Source of the DNA: Pseudomonas putida
Lineage (GTDB): Bacteria > Pseudomonadota > Gammaproteobacteria > Pseudomonadales > Pseudomonadaceae
Length of the DNA stretch: 64,000 nucleotides
Reading direction: 5' to 3'
NCBI GenBank assembly: GCA_029953615.1
Contig: CP124529.1
Location: forward strand, 1,116,001-1,180,000
Positions 35,890-44,318 of the stretch are shown here, piece by piece (the first letter of the stretch is position 1; each line of letters begins with the position of its first letter). Below the pieces are notes generated by a model that saw only the letters and a program-made list of their open reading frames with translations, made no database searches and was not told where the DNA came from. Made by a program: the position numbers and the translations under genes.

Positions 35890-37230
35890 CTAGGAGTCGG
35901 TACTCGGTGTGCCACTGCCACTGATAAAGGTCTTGTACAGCTGGATGATTCGCGGGCCGGTATCGTCCTGCGGCGTGGGCCCTGGCACACCGTCGCCTTC
36001 ACATTGCTGGACGAACTGGCCGAATATCTGCGAATCCCCACCTGCGTTGTCGGCCGGCTGCACTACGTAGAAGCAACCGAAACCGATGACAGGAATCGAC
36101 GTTGCACCCGAGTTCTTGCCAGAGCAGTCGCCGACCACGATCTTCAGCATCCGCCGCTCGAAAACCCCACCCGACTGGCAACCCGTGCCGCCTGCGACAC
36201 AGGCGGCTGTTTGCGCGGAATAATCGTTGTAGTCGAACAGCGACGTGCCGCCGGCAGACAGGTTGCCATTGCTCGAAGTGACGACCTGGCCCTGCTGCTC
36301 GATCCGGGGAGGTGTAGCTGTACTGTTGTACGTCATCACCGGGTTGCTGTAGTTCGTCACCAGGTCCGGTGGATAGTCCGTACTATTGAGCGACCCGGCG
36401 TACTCGCCAAAGCGCGCATTCAGGCCTTTGATGGCAGGGCCAACAGTGTTGCCAGGCTTGGTGGTGGCGTTTTCACCGACATTGCGGCAAACCGAGGCGC
36501 CGCCGGCCATGAGTTCGCCAACATCCTTGCCGCCCGAGCCAAAGTCGAGCAACTGAAAATTGCCCGGGCCGATCGGGTCGCTGTTCTTGGAGGCTGATTT
36601 CAATACCTCCAGGTCACCAAAGCGATACCCCCAGAACAGGCCGGTACCCGGGTTGTATTGAGTCGGGTCGCCACACACCAGCAGCGGCGCAAGATCACAT
36701 GGACTGGTCGGGCTTGGCCCGGCAGTAGCAATCGCCGCCACACCCTTGGTCCCCACGGTTTCTGTACCGATTGACTGGGCGAAGCTCCAGAAAAAGCCCG
36801 CCAGTGAGTAATTCGATACCGAGACCCGTACATAGGTGGCATTGGCCGGCCCGGGGAAGGAGAAAGGTCCATAGACATTGTCTGCCAACTCCACCACAGC
36901 GAACGCTCCGGGGTTGCCGCCGATTGCCGTTAACAGTTCGTTGTTGCCCGCGGCCTTGGCATTTTCGTTCAGGGTAAAGAGCGCGGCGGCTCGCGCGGTA
37001 CTCGCGGCATTGCCAGAGCCCATCACCTGGCTCAGGGTCTTGGCGCCACTGAGTGCAGCGGCATCCACGGCATTTTGCAGTCGGGTCTTGTTCAACAACA
37101 GGTGAGCACCATCGAGCACCAACGCGCCAATCATCAATATCGCCAACAAGGCGATCACGATGATGACGGCTACTGCCCCCCGCTGTTGGCCTGGTGGCGC
37201 GGTGAACATCCGTTGAGCTCGAGGAGTCAT
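35890..37230 (-). CDS. tadG: Tad pilus-associated protein TadG
   Basis: The 446-residue protein has the TadG N-terminal domain: GAVAVIIVIALLAILMIGAL (membrane anchor, about 18-37), then DGAHLLLNKTRLQNAVDAAA. A long extracytoplasmic part rich in Gly, Asn and Thr follows. Cys pairs occur there (SPCDLAPLLVCG, CVAGGTGC and CSGK), suggesting disulfides. No clear von Willebrand A motif is seen. TadG is thought to anchor or cap the pilus machine at the cell wall. It is placed between the small lipoprotein and tadE. Confidence 0.88.
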   Translation of the reverse strand: MTPRAQRMFTAPPGQQRGAVAVIIVIALLAILMIGALVLDGAHLLLNKTRLQNAVDAAALSGAKTLSQVMGSGNAASTARAAALFTLNENAKAAGNNELLTAIGGNPGAFAVVELADNVYGPFSFPGPANATYVRVSVSNYSLAGFFWSFAQSIGTETVGTKGVAAIATAGPSPTSPCDLAPLLVCGDPTQYNPGTGLFWGYRFGDLEVLKSASKNSDPIGPGNFQLLDFGSGGKDVGELMAGGASVCRNVGENATTKPGNTVGPAIKGLNARFGEYAGSLNSTDYPPDLVTNYSNPVMTYNSTATPPRIEQQGQVVTSSNGNLSAGGTSLFDYNDYSAQTAACVAGGTGCQSGGVFERRMLKIVVGDCSGKNSGATSIPVIGFGCFYVVQPADNAGGDSQIFGQFVQQCEGDGVPGPTPQDDTGPRIIQLYKTFISGSGTPSTDS

Positions 37231-37243
37231 GTCACGCCCTCAA

Positions 37244-37525
37244 TCAGCGATTTGAGCCACTGACCTGGATCTGGATCGGCTGACTGACCTGCTGCGCATC
37301 GCCGGTTGCCCCCCGATAATCATTGAGCACCTTTTCCAGCAACGGTCCATCGGGGCCGGCGGGCGGCAGGTCGGTGCCCGGGTTAGCGGCCACCTGCTTG
37401 TCGGCAATCTGCTGGTAGGTGGTCTGGTAAACGCTGTACCCCAACGGGCCAACGCGCCCTTCGTCGTACGACATGCAGCCAGCCAACCCCGATACAAGCG
37501 CGCAAAACACGATCATGGTTTTCAT
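37244..37525 (-). CDS. Small lipoprotein of the Tad locus
   Basis: The 93-residue product has a lipoprotein signal MKTMIVFCALVSGLAGCMSY (lipobox LAGC, Cys17). A short mature part with many Gln, Pro and Asp residues (NPGTDLPPAGPDGPL, QQVSQPIQIQV) follows. It sits between the secretin gene and tadG, where other Tad loci encode small accessory lipoproteins such as RcpB or a pilotin. No specific homology is recognised. A secretin-assembly role is inferred from position. Confidence 0.8.
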   Translation of the reverse strand: MKTMIVFCALVSGLAGCMSYDEGRVGPLGYSVYQTTYQQIADKQVAANPGTDLPPAGPDGPLLEKVLNDYRGATGDAQQVSQPIQIQVSGSNR

Positions 37526-37540
37526 GCTGGTTCTCTCCGA

Positions 37541-39052
37541 TCAGTTCAGATCATGGCCAAAATTGCCGCCGCTGACCCCAAGGCTGACAGGCACCGCGCG
37601 CCCAGGCTCGCTGCCCTTGGTCTTGCCTAGCAGGTAGAAGTCCAGGTCACTGGGCTCAACGAACTTCTCGGTGGGCAGGCGCACCGCCTTGGCATCCACT
37701 GGCTTGGCCAGGTGCGGCGTTACCAGAATCACCAGTTCGGTTTCACCATTGATGAACGACTGGCTGCGGAACAGGTGCCCCAGGATGGGCAGGTCCCCCA
37801 AACCCGGGAAACGGCTGACGAAATCGCGCGTGTTTTCACTGATCAGGCCGGCAATGGCGATGGTCTGGCCATTGCCAAGCTCAACCGTGGATTCGGCGCT
37901 GCGCTTGGTCAGTGACGGAATGACCTGGGTAACACCATCGCCCAGGACGCTGCTCAGGCCCGTGTCGAGCACCAGCGAGTTGACGTTGGAAAGTTCGCTC
38001 ACCGAGACATTCAGGTTGAGATTGATGCGCCCGGAGTCGAGCACCACCGGCAGGAATTTAACGCCAACGCCAAATTCCTTGTATTCGATGGTGATGCCAT
38101 CATCCTCGGTGATCGGCACCGGGAATTCGCCACCCGAAATGAATTCCGCCTGTTGCCCAGTCAATGTGGTCAGCGTGGGCTCCGCCAGCACCTTGGCCGA
38201 GCCATTGTCCTTGGACGCCTCCAGCACTACGTTGAAGAGGAAGTCGTCGGACAGGAACTGGGCGAACAGCCCTTTACCGCCACCAATCAGTGAACCAGGC
38301 GAAAGGATCGACCCGCCGCCGGGGCTCAGCCCCAGCCCTTGACCATTGTTGAAGCCGCCACCGCTCCAGTTGCCCGAGGAGCCCAGGGCATTGAAGCGCA
38401 CGTTGAGGTTCTTGATCAGGCTGCGCTGCATCTCTGCGACTTTCACTTCCAGCATTACCTGCTGGCTGCCACCAACGCTGAGCAGGTTGATCACTTCCAG
38501 CGACTGGGCCGGTGCCACCTCGGCGGCTTCGCCTTTGCCTTGCACCACGCTGGCAGTTTGCGCGGCATAGGTCTTGGCAACCTTCATCGCCGTGTCCATG
38601 GCGGCAGCACTGCGCACCTGGCCGCGCAGCACCAGCGCGCCTTGGGCACTGAACACTTCGATGTTCTCCTCGGGCAACAACTGATGCAGTTTGGTCTTGA
38701 GCCCGGTGAGGTCATGCACGACCTCCACATCCAAGGTGTCGATCAAGCGGTTGTTGCTGTCCCACAGCAATACGTTTGTAGTGCCGAGGGAGCGGCCGAG
38801 CAGGTAGAGCTGGGTGGGGCTGGTGATCAGGATATCGGCGATATCCGGGTTGCCGACGGAGATTTTCCTCACCGGCGTACGAGCGCTGATCGTCCGCGAC
38901 TTGTAGATGGGGACCTGGACCATGTTGGTATTGGCCGCCGGCATGGCGCTGTATCCCGCTCCCGATTCTGCAGCCTGCGTCACGCCAACGAACAACAGCT
39001 GCGTACCCAGCCCGCACAACAGGTACATCCCTAGTCTCTGCAAAGTATTCAT
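37541..39052 (-). CDS. rcpA: Tad pilus outer-membrane secretin RcpA/CpaC
   Basis: RcpA forms the outer-membrane secretin pore for the Flp pilus. From ATG 39052 it has 503 residues. It has a signal peptide (ends TQAA, about residue 27), an N-terminal pilus/BON-like domain (IYKSRTISARTPVRKISVGNP), and the secretin domain with VEVGxQ-like segments and the C-terminal block TKRSAESTVELGNGQTIAIA...LGHLFRSQSF. An AAGGAG ribosome-binding site favours 39052 over a codon two triplets upstream. It lies 63 bases after rcpC. Confidence 0.94.
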   Translation of the reverse strand: MNTLQRLGMYLLCGLGTQLLFVGVTQAAESGAGYSAMPAANTNMVQVPIYKSRTISARTPVRKISVGNPDIADILITSPTQLYLLGRSLGTTNVLLWDSNNRLIDTLDVEVVHDLTGLKTKLHQLLPEENIEVFSAQGALVLRGQVRSAAAMDTAMKVAKTYAAQTASVVQGKGEAAEVAPAQSLEVINLLSVGGSQQVMLEVKVAEMQRSLIKNLNVRFNALGSSGNWSGGGFNNGQGLGLSPGGGSILSPGSLIGGGKGLFAQFLSDDFLFNVVLEASKDNGSAKVLAEPTLTTLTGQQAEFISGGEFPVPITEDDGITIEYKEFGVGVKFLPVVLDSGRINLNLNVSVSELSNVNSLVLDTGLSSVLGDGVTQVIPSLTKRSAESTVELGNGQTIAIAGLISENTRDFVSRFPGLGDLPILGHLFRSQSFINGETELVILVTPHLAKPVDAKAVRLPTEKFVEPSDLDFYLLGKTKGSEPGRAVPVSLGVSGGNFGHDLN

Positions 39053-39115
39053 GCACAACTCCTTGCGAGGTGATCTTGTTCCTGCCGAAAGTTCGCCATT
39101 CGGACGCCAGCTGCC

Positions 39116-39928
39116 TTAGAACCGTGCTTTCGCCACTTCAACTTCGGTCCCACGGATGATGGTGACCGCGCCACCGTCACTACTGCGATTTACCACCGGT
39201 CTTGGCTGGGGTTTGAATGCTGGCGGTGCCGCCTTCACCGGCTCGACAGCTGCGACGGCTGGCGCCTGTTTCTGAGCGTCCAGCGGGTTGCGCAGGGCCA
39301 GTTGCAATCTTCCTTCGGATTGCGCCTTGACCAGCACTTCGGCCTCTTTGGCCGACATTTCCAGGGTTACGGCGCGTACCACCACCGGCTGGGTCTTGTC
39401 CGTCCCTGCCGTCTGGTCCACGGCCAATACCCGGAGGTCCTGAAGGATGGTTCTGGATTCAGCGTCATTACTACCGCCATTGCTTTGCCTGGTCGCCAGC
39501 ACATCGACGCGGTTACCCGGCAACAGGAACCCGCCCACCCCGACCACGTCGTCCACACGTACTGAAATGGCGCGCTTGTCTGGAGCAATCAGCGAAGCCA
39601 GAGTACTGCCACCCAGGTGCTCTGCCAGGCGTGCGCTACGCAACACGTCGCCGCGCAGCAGGGCGAAAGTGGCAATCTTGCCTACCACCTTCTCATTGCT
39701 GTCAAAGGCATCGTCAGGTACCGCATCCCTGGGCATGCGCACGATGGCGACCTGCTGGGCTTCGATCATCTGCCCGAACGGGATCTCCACCGTGGCCACC
39801 ACCACATTCTTCATGTTGTCATCCGGGGAAGCGTTGAGCCGATCATTGAGCCAATTGTTGGCCATCAAGGCAGCACCAAGCCCCAACGTCAGGGAAACGG
39901 CAACCAGGGTCAGCGTACGGGCACTCAT
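39116..39928 (-). CDS. cpaB: Flp pilus assembly protein CpaB/RcpC
   Basis: The 270-residue protein has an N-terminal membrane or signal segment (LTLVAVSLTLGLGAALMA). The SAF/CpaB domain follows (VVATVEIPFGQMIEAQQVAIV, LRGDVLRSARLAEHLGG), then the RcpC-type block AISVRVDDVVGVGGFLLPGNRVDVL. RcpC modifies or stabilises the secretin complex in other Tad systems. A strong AAGGAG site precedes the ATG. It lies 12 bases after the AAA ATPase gene. Confidence 0.93.
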   Translation of the reverse strand: MSARTLTLVAVSLTLGLGAALMANNWLNDRLNASPDDNMKNVVVATVEIPFGQMIEAQQVAIVRMPRDAVPDDAFDSNEKVVGKIATFALLRGDVLRSARLAEHLGGSTLASLIAPDKRAISVRVDDVVGVGGFLLPGNRVDVLATRQSNGGSNDAESRTILQDLRVLAVDQTAGTDKTQPVVVRAVTLEMSAKEAEVLVKAQSEGRLQLALRNPLDAQKQAPAVAAVEPVKAAPPAFKPQPRPVVNRSSDGGAVTIIRGTEVEVAKARF

Positions 39929-39940
39929 CTCTGCATCTCC

Positions 39941-41275
39941 TTATCCAAGGAAGTCGATCTGGACGAAGTAGCTATGCCAGGCCCATTCCAGCTCCTGCGC
40001 CGATAGTGGCCCCTCGCCGCCCAGGTAACGCTGGCGGTCGAGCGCCATGTTCAGCAGGTCGCGAGGGTGGCAGGGCACCAGCGGCACGCCTTCGACCTCG
40101 TACAGTGCCTGTAGCGCATGGCGCAACAGCGACGGGTCGTAAGCCAGGCCAAGGCGTTCGCATTCCTGGCGCCAGATGCGTTCGTATTCATCGACCTTCA
40201 GGTAGCTGAACTGCAGCTTGTAGCCGATGCGGCGCAGGAAGGCTTCGTCGGCCAGCTCCAGGGGATTGAGGTTGGTGGAAAACACCAGCACCAGATCGAA
40301 GGGCACTTCGCAATGACGCCCCCCCCCAAGGTTGAGGAAGTCGCGCTTCTCTTCCATCGGCACGATCCAGCGGTTGAACAGTTCGGCCGGGGCCATGCGC
40401 TGGCGCCCCATGTCGTCGATGATGAACAGGCCATTGCTGGCCTTGAGTTGCAGGGAGGCCTGGTGCTGACGAGTAGCAGGATCGAAACGGACATCCAGTT
40501 GCTCCATGCCCAGTTCGCCGCCAGTGATCACCACTGGGCGTTTACAGCGTACCAGCCGCCGGTCGATGCCTTCGTTCAGCAACAGGCTGGCAGGTTGGCC
40601 ATCCTCCTCCAGACGCTGGTGCACCTGGGGGTCATACACCTCAATGACCGACTCGTTGATCTCGATGGCATGGGGGACCCAGATGGCTTCGCCGAACAGG
40701 CGGATCAAGCGGCTGCTGACGTAGGTCTTGCCGGTGCCTGCGGGGCCGTAAATCATGATCGCGCGCCCGGAGTTCAACGCTACGCCCAGTTGATCGAGCA
40801 TGCTCTCGGAGAGCACGACGCCATTGAAGGCCGTGTGCATGTCCTGTGTCGTGATGCGGCCATGGTGAATGGTCTGCAGCTTTAGCAGTTCACGGTAGGC
40901 ACTCACCGGGAAAGGCGCCGCGCCGATATAGCCGCTGCGCGCCAGTGCATCACGGGCGGTACTGCGGCCACGTTCGGTCAAGCCATAGCGCAGCACCTGC
41001 CCCCCCGTTTGCACACCGACCTGGCCCAGTACTTCGACGCGGCCATCCTTGCGCAGAAAGGCCAGTACTTCTTCCACCACCGCACCGGTCAACGCCAGTC
41101 GCTCCACCAGACGCGACAGGTCCAGCGTACCGGCGTCGTGCAGGTGCTTGCACAGCAAATCACCGAGAAAGCTTTCTGCCAGGCCAGTCTCTTGAACTGT
41201 ACGTGGCTGAGGTGCCAGGCTCTGCACTGCACCCTTGTCACAGGCGCAGGCACCGCTGTCTCTGAGTGCGTACAT
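39941..41275 (-). CDS. AAA ATPase embedded in the Tad operon (function unknown)
   Basis: The 444-residue protein combines an N-terminal winged-helix-like region (about 30-115; LDLSRLVERLALTGAVVEEVLAFLR, YGLTERGR) with an AAA module. The module has Walker A YGPAGTGKT (176-184), Walker B LFIIDDMG (283-290) and a sensor-like FSTNLNP. It is not the TadA secretion ATPase and not TadZ. It looks closest to bacterial MoxR/dynein-like AAA proteins with chaperone roles. The gene lies between tadV and cpaB with tight spacing, so it is part of the operon. A GGGAGG site fixes the start. It is not part of the canonical Tad gene set; the role could be chaperone or regulatory. Confidence 0.8.
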   Translation of the reverse strand: MYALRDSGACACDKGAVQSLAPQPRTVQETGLAESFLGDLLCKHLHDAGTLDLSRLVERLALTGAVVEEVLAFLRKDGRVEVLGQVGVQTGGQVLRYGLTERGRSTARDALARSGYIGAAPFPVSAYRELLKLQTIHHGRITTQDMHTAFNGVVLSESMLDQLGVALNSGRAIMIYGPAGTGKTYVSSRLIRLFGEAIWVPHAIEINESVIEVYDPQVHQRLEEDGQPASLLLNEGIDRRLVRCKRPVVITGGELGMEQLDVRFDPATRQHQASLQLKASNGLFIIDDMGRQRMAPAELFNRWIVPMEEKRDFLNLGGGRHCEVPFDLVLVFSTNLNPLELADEAFLRRIGYKLQFSYLKVDEYERIWRQECERLGLAYDPSLLRHALQALYEVEGVPLVPCHPRDLLNMALDRQRYLGGEGPLSAQELEWAWHSYFVQIDFLG

Positions 41276-41290
41276 TTACAGCCTCCCAGG

Positions 41291-41809
41291 CTATAGGCCG
41301 AGCGGTTGCCAGAAAAGGCTGACAAGGGTTCCGAGTAGAATTGCCACGGCGTATGGGAAGGGCTTTCCGGCCACCTCGTCAGCAACCGGTGCCAAATACG
41401 CCTGTGCTTTCAACATCAACCAGTAACGTGACAACGTCATCGGTAACTGGCCACGCACCAGGATCAGTAAAAGACCGCACAGACATCCGGCAATCAGACT
41501 CAGGAGTGCCGCGCCAAGCGCGCCATTCAAAGAAAGAAAAGCGCCGACCATGGCCATCAGCTTTACATCACCGGCAGCCATCCCCCCCAAGGCATACATC
41601 GGGAGAAAAACGGCAAAGCCAATCAGCCCGCCCAGCACCCCATCACCGAAACCACTGACTCCGGCCAAGTAAGCCTGACCAGCCAAGCCCAACCCCAGCC
41701 CAACCAGAATCAGGAGGTTGGGAATGCGGTGGCGACGAAGGTCGCTAGCCACCGCGATACCCAGCAGCCCCATCAGCAAAACAGTCATAACCAACTGCTC
41801 TCTGGTCAT
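41291..41809 (-). CDS. tadV: Flp prepilin peptidase TadV/CpaA
   Basis: TadV is an inner-membrane aspartic peptidase (A24 family) that cleaves Flp, TadE and TadF leaders. From ATG 41809 it has 172 residues and about six membrane segments. The two catalytic Asp are in ASDLRRHRIPN (N-terminal) and GGMAAGDVKLMAMVGA. It lacks the N-terminal methylase domain, as usual for TadV. An AGGGAGAGG site supports this start. It lies 32 bases after flp. Confidence 0.93.
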   Translation of the reverse strand: MTREQLVMTVLLMGLLGIAVASDLRRHRIPNLLILVGLGLGLAGQAYLAGVSGFGDGVLGGLIGFAVFLPMYALGGMAAGDVKLMAMVGAFLSLNGALGAALLSLIAGCLCGLLLILVRGQLPMTLSRYWLMLKAQAYLAPVADEVAGKPFPYAVAILLGTLVSLFWQPLGL

Positions 41810-41841
41810 CACCGCCTCTCCCTGCTGGATGATTATTTCTA

Positions 41842-42033
41842 TTAGCACGCCGACCCTTTAATGGCAGTGCAGAGAGTCTGCATCTTTGTTTGCACTGCAG
41901 TTCCGAGACTAGTGAATATCCCGACAACAAGTGCCGTCACCAACCCACCAGCCACCGCATATTCCACAACGGTCAGGCCATCTTCATCTTTGACGAACTT
42001 CACGACCGAAGCCTTGATTGTTTGCAGATTCAT
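41842..42033 (-). CDS. flp: Flp type IVb major pilin
   Basis: The 63-residue prepilin starts MNLQTIKASVVKFVKDEDG. Cleavage is expected after this Gly, before LTVVEYAVAGGLVTALV: Glu at +5 and the adjacent Tyr form the Flp motif. The mature pilin is about 44 residues, with two Cys near the C-terminus (TLCTAIKGSAC). ATG 42033 has GAGG 8 bases upstream; a GTG three codons earlier is less likely. It heads the Tad operon. Only one Flp copy is present. Confidence 0.93.
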   Translation of the reverse strand: MNLQTIKASVVKFVKDEDGLTVVEYAVAGGLVTALVVGIFTSLGTAVQTKMQTLCTAIKGSAC

Positions 42034-42480
42034 TTCGCTCACCTCGCTAAGGACATTATCTTTCTTCCCGGGCAGTGGTGTTTTGCACTACCTGTTGCGA
42101 ATGCTAGTCAGAGGGTGGCAACGGGGGTTAGGAGATTTTTGCGAATCACCAGGACTTTTTTGCGGCCATTAGCCATCATCGGAAAGGCAGGCCAGGCCCA
42201 AGGAAAACAGGCGGGATAGCTGAGTACGAGAAGCACTTCGGTGTGCATTCACGGCCAGTCAGAGAAAAGTTCCTGGTACGTTTGTTCAAGCCGACAAACG
42301 GTCGTCTCGCTCAAAAAGCCGAGCACCTGCAGAACCCCTCTAACATCAGCGTTTTAGAAATCCTCGGCAGGCCTTAAATCAAAAAGATCTAAGGTAATAA
42401 CCAAAACAATCATCGGGTTAGTACGGTATTGGCAATACTGCTGCTCGTAGGGAAACTCCCCAGCATAAGGTTAAGTCACG
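42034..42480. other. 447-base divergent regulatory region flp / AraC-type gene
   Basis: No gene is seen. The region is richer in A and T than its surroundings and must hold the promoter of the 13-kb Tad operon and that of the AraC-type gene. A sigma-54-like GG-N10-GC element lies at 42430-42444 on the plus strand. No certain promoter for the minus direction was recognised. Confidence 0.55.
42430..42444 (+). promoter_or_regulatory. Weak sigma-54-like element before the AraC-type gene
   Basis: TGGCAATACTGCTGC has GG and GC at the -24/-12 spacing of sigma-54 promoters, 36 bases before the start codon. The -12 part is CTGC rather than TTGC, so the match is imperfect. Confidence 0.3.
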
Positions 42481-43359
42481 ATGTCTAACCCGGGCACAAA
42501 GCCGCTGCTGTTGTGGTTCGATCTGACACGCGATCATTCCACCGAAGCGCTGATGGCACAGTTCAGTCATGTCTGCGATTGCAAATTGGCGAAGGCCGTG
42601 GCGCATTCCGAACGCCAGCAGGCAGACATGATCTGCATGCATTTCGATCGTCCCGACACGCTCAACCTCAACCTGCTGCTGGAAGTGAAACGCAACTCAC
42701 CGTCCATCCCGGTCACCATGTTCACCGTGCAGCACTCCGAAGAGTTGGCCGTGTGGGCCATGCGTTCGCGGGTCTGGGAATATCTGGTATTGCCGCTGAC
42801 GAGCGGTGAGAAAAGTCGCTACATCGATGTACTCAAGCAGCTTTGCGACATCCGCCGCGCCAGCAAGGCCTCAGGCAATGCGCAGCGCATCGATCACCTT
42901 CCCTCCCTGCCCGACAGCATTCGCCTGACCGGCGAACACCACAAGCATCAGGCGCTCAGCAAGGTCATGCCGTACATCGACCAGCACTTTCGCGAATGCG
43001 TCGATCAAAAGGACCTCGCGCAGCGCTGCGGCATGACCACGGCCCGCTTCAGCCGCCTGTTCAAGGAAGTCAACGGCGTGGGGTTTCTGGATTACATCCT
43101 GAGCAAGCGCATGAACCTGGCCATGGACCTGCTCGTCAACAGCCAGATGCCGATTACCAGCATCGGCTATGAGGCCGGCTTCAAGGACCCTTCCTACTTC
43201 GCCCGTGCCTTCAAGCAGGTCAGCAACTGCACGCCCAGCGAGTACCGCCAGGCCCGCCAGCTCGGTGCGTCGGTCAGTGAAACCGAGCCCCTGAAAGATA
43301 CCAATGCAGCGGTGGCAGACAATTTGTTGCAGGGTGCGGGGACTCACAAGTATCGCTGA
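42481..43359 (+). CDS. AraC-family regulator with receiver-like N-terminus
   Basis: The 292-residue protein has an N-terminal part (about 8-125) that resembles a degenerate receiver. It has the beta/alpha pattern and SIPVTMFTVQHSEE in the position of the receiver Thr/Ser loop, but no acidic cluster or clear phospho-Asp. The C-terminal domain (about 160-260) is a full AraC double helix-turn-helix, with DLAQRCGMTTARFSRLFKEV and SIGYEAGFKDPSYFARAFKQ. It is divergent from the Tad operon and is the obvious candidate regulator. Its 3' end overlaps the convergent neighbour by 16 bases. Confidence 0.87.
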   Translation: MSNPGTKPLLLWFDLTRDHSTEALMAQFSHVCDCKLAKAVAHSERQQADMICMHFDRPDTLNLNLLLEVKRNSPSIPVTMFTVQHSEELAVWAMRSRVWEYLVLPLTSGEKSRYIDVLKQLCDIRRASKASGNAQRIDHLPSLPDSIRLTGEHHKHQALSKVMPYIDQHFRECVDQKDLAQRCGMTTARFSRLFKEVNGVGFLDYILSKRMNLAMDLLVNSQMPITSIGYEAGFKDPSYFARAFKQVSNCTPSEYRQARQLGASVSETEPLKDTNAAVADNLLQGAGTHKYR

Positions 43360-43844
43360 CGCACTACCCGTTCATATGCGCTCGAAATATTGACTGCCAT
43401 CGCTATGCGAGCCAGCTCAAGGGTGCCTTGGCCAATTGAGTAACTACCCCGCGCCTGCAACCAAACCAGAATGTCGGCAAGATGCCAGAGAGCAGTGCTG
43501 CCATCGTGCACGGGGACAGGGAAGTTATGTGAATGCGCCAACATCAATTTCCGCATGTTTTGCCGAGATACGCCTATTATTTCAGCGACGTCAGAAAGCC
43601 CTACAAGATCGGGGGTCGCTTCGATGAGGCGAGCGCCTGGCAGCACTCTGCAAACATCTTTCAAAGCGCTCTCGATAGCCTCTTTCGCTGTAGGGGACTC
43701 GCGGATGAAGGCAAGCGCCAAGCGGCCCGGTTGACCTACGCCAACCACCGCATCATCGCATCCGCCGTCAGCCAGACGCTCCAGTAGCGCATCGGTTTCT
43801 TCATTTTCGCTCAATTGATACTTGAGGGTGAACTCATATTCCAC
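43344..43844 (-). CDS. HTH DNA-binding protein, HicB-like antitoxin candidate
   Basis: The 166-residue protein starts at GTG 43844, preceded by AGAGGAG at good spacing. The N-terminal half (EYEFTLKYQLSENEE...RLALAFIRESPTAKEAIESAL) has a small alpha/beta pattern like HicB partial RNase-H folds. The C-terminal half has a MerR/excisionase-like HTH (LVGLSDVAEIIGVSRQNMRKLM). It begins 5 bases after the stop of the HicA-like gene, so the two form one operon in toxin-antitoxin order. No close family name is recognised, and the antitoxin role is inferred from layout. Confidence 0.65.
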   Translation of the reverse strand: MEYEFTLKYQLSENEETDALLERLADGGCDDAVVGVGQPGRLALAFIRESPTAKEAIESALKDVCRVLPGARLIEATPDLVGLSDVAEIIGVSRQNMRKLMLAHSHNFPVPVHDGSTALWHLADILVWLQARGSYSIGQGTLELARIAMAVNISSAYERVVRQRYL

Positions 43845-43849
43845 CGTTT

Positions 43850-44125
43850 CTACTCCTCTCGGGCATTTGGTGCGCCTGAGGCAACTTTGCTACCCGAACA
43901 GTTATCAACCACACGCCTCAGCTGACGCGCCAAATTGCCAGGGTTCCTCGGGGTGCTCCAGATACTGGTAATACAAAATTCCCCACACCGACAATCGGCA
44001 GCGTTCCACGGGCAGTACATTTTCCCCCAACAATGTCCCCCACCCACCACTACTCTCCATCCCTTTGACTCAGCGTGCCTCAGGGCCTGCTCAACCTCCT
44101 TCCTGGCGTGACTGGGGCGTGACAT
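43850..44125 (-). CDS. HicA-like small protein, toxin candidate
   Basis: From ATG 44125 (GGAGAA ribosome-binding site) the product is 91 residues. The sequence RKEVEQALRHAESKGWRVV, then GGGHCWGKMYCP and a C-terminal NPGNLARQLRRVV, follows the HicA double-stranded RNA-binding-like layout. In HicA a Gly-x-His segment carries the active His; here GGGH is the equivalent. It differs from classic HicA by six Cys, including ADCRCGEFC, which may bind metal. It is cotranscribed with the HTH protein downstream. Toxin function is a hypothesis. Confidence 0.6.
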   Translation of the reverse strand: MSRPSHARKEVEQALRHAESKGWRVVVGGGHCWGKMYCPWNAADCRCGEFCITSIWSTPRNPGNLARQLRRVVDNCSGSKVASGAPNAREE

Positions 44126-44318
44126 CAGATTTTCTCCAGTGTGGACTTGCATGCCAATGGTTGTCAAATGACAACCACCCAATCGGCAAGCATGCACGCC
44201 ACACTACAGAATTGATGATGCTGGGGGTCGCTGTAAGTGTCTGTTGGGAATTGTCCTACGCGGAATCGGGGCTTCGACCCTAAGAATGCTTGTAGGCCCG
44301 TAGAAGCAAGCAGTGCTA

